Origin: Novosphingobium sp.
GTDB taxonomy: Bacteria > Pseudomonadota > Alphaproteobacteria > Sphingomonadales > Sphingomonadaceae
Assembly (NCBI GenBank): GCA_021299075.1
Contig: JAJTFU010000033.1
Coordinates: 1-30,499 of the forward strand
Direction: 5' to 3'
Length of the DNA stretch: 30,499 bases
A program made the position numbers and the translations under genes. The notes beneath the pieces are model-generated. The model ran no database searches. It was not told the DNA's origin and saw only the letters and a program-made list of their open reading frames with translations. Positions within the stretch are counted from its first letter, which is position 1; each line of letters starts with the position of its first letter. This document shows positions 30,266 through 30,499 of this stretch, piece by piece.

Positions 30266-30499
30266 AATGCTTGGGCAGCAGCCAGTACTTCGGCGGCGTG
30301 GCCCTTGACCTTAACTGGGCTCCAGACCTGGGCCACCTTGCCATCGGCACCGACCAGCACGGTCGAGCGGACCATGCCCATATAGGCGCGGCCATACATC
30401 GACTTTTCGGTCCAGAAACCCAGCGCGTCGGACAGGCCGCCCTCCTCGGGATCGCTGGCCAGCGGCGCGGTCAGACCATGCTTGGCAATGAACTTCTCG
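30262..30499 (-). CDS. bcp: Thioredoxin-dependent peroxiredoxin (Bcp), 3' part
   Basis: The last 78 codons of a Bcp/PrxQ-type peroxiredoxin, which reduces peroxides with thioredoxin as the donor. The visible part starts EKFIAKHGLTAPLASDPEEG and has WTEKSMYGRAYMGMVRSTVL, then VGADGKVAQVWSPVKVKGHA and the family end EVLAAAQAL. The catalytic Cys pair lies outside the window. Its stop TGA overlaps the GTG start of DUF455. Confidence 0.92.
   Translation of the reverse strand, partial: EKFIAKHGLTAPLASDPEEGGLSDALGFWTEKSMYGRAYMGMVRSTVLVGADGKVAQVWSPVKVKGHAAEVLAAAQAL

Overview
The window is a high-GC (roughly 65%) chromosomal segment from an alphaproteobacterium, most probably of the order Sphingomonadales (Novosphingobium/Sphingomonas-like). 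This assignment is an inference from gene content and order: gluQ followed by a small twin-membrane protein and a PduO-type adenosyltransferase; DUF3576-leuS-lptE-holA; murA divergent from galU; PAS/HisKA_2 signalling next to a promoter matching the EcfG general-stress consensus; and many P450/acyl-CoA/dioxygenase catabolic genes. No rRNA, tRNA, CRISPR array, insertion sequence or prophage was seen.

Layout. 1-2391: gluQ (5' cut by the window), a twin-TM protein, then two damaged genes in a row, a cobalamin adenosyltransferase with an internal deletion and a 3-hydroxybutyryl-CoA dehydrogenase with a one-base deletion. 2392-3298: an island of about 0.9 kb with visibly lower GC and no intact gene. 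3299-7782 (minus): the envelope/translation/replication operon DUF3576-leuS-lptE-holA, whose last three genes overlap stop-to-start. 8033-10169 (plus): an exported protein of unknown function, phaB and a DUF7010-like membrane protein. 10204-12953: a membrane-anchored LuxR-type/DUF4019 protein, a ribbon-helix-helix protein, the chromate transporter chrA and a small DESFPASDPP-motif protein. 13024-15822: murA, galU and trmL. 15819-18969: an AraC-type regulator divergent from a three-gene catabolic cassette (5'-truncated TauD/TfdA dioxygenase, cupin of the 2,4'-dihydroxyacetophenone-dioxygenase type, epoxide-hydrolase-like enzyme). 18988-21145: a decayed hydrolase tail, a HisKA_2 sensor kinase, a single-domain response regulator and a lipoprotein behind an EcfG-type promoter. 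21142-23756: an alpha/beta hydrolase and a DUF885 metalloprotein. 23897-25592: rluE, a frameshifted conserved gene and a four-TM protein. 25599-28452: an acyl-CoA synthetase/P450 pair. 28612-30499: a LytM (M23) peptidase with a clear terminator, a DUF455 ferritin-like protein and the 3' end of bcp.

Most of the window is ordinary core and accessory metabolism. The points most worth a second look are the four damaged genes (two clear one-base deletions, one internal deletion, one 5' truncation), the catabolic cassette, the low-GC island, the membrane-tethered LuxR/DUF4019 architecture, the EcfG-type promoter by the two-component pair, and several perfect inverted repeats in upstream regions. 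I did not find a convincing wholly new system. The cassette at 15.8-19.0 kb is the best candidate for unexplored chemistry.
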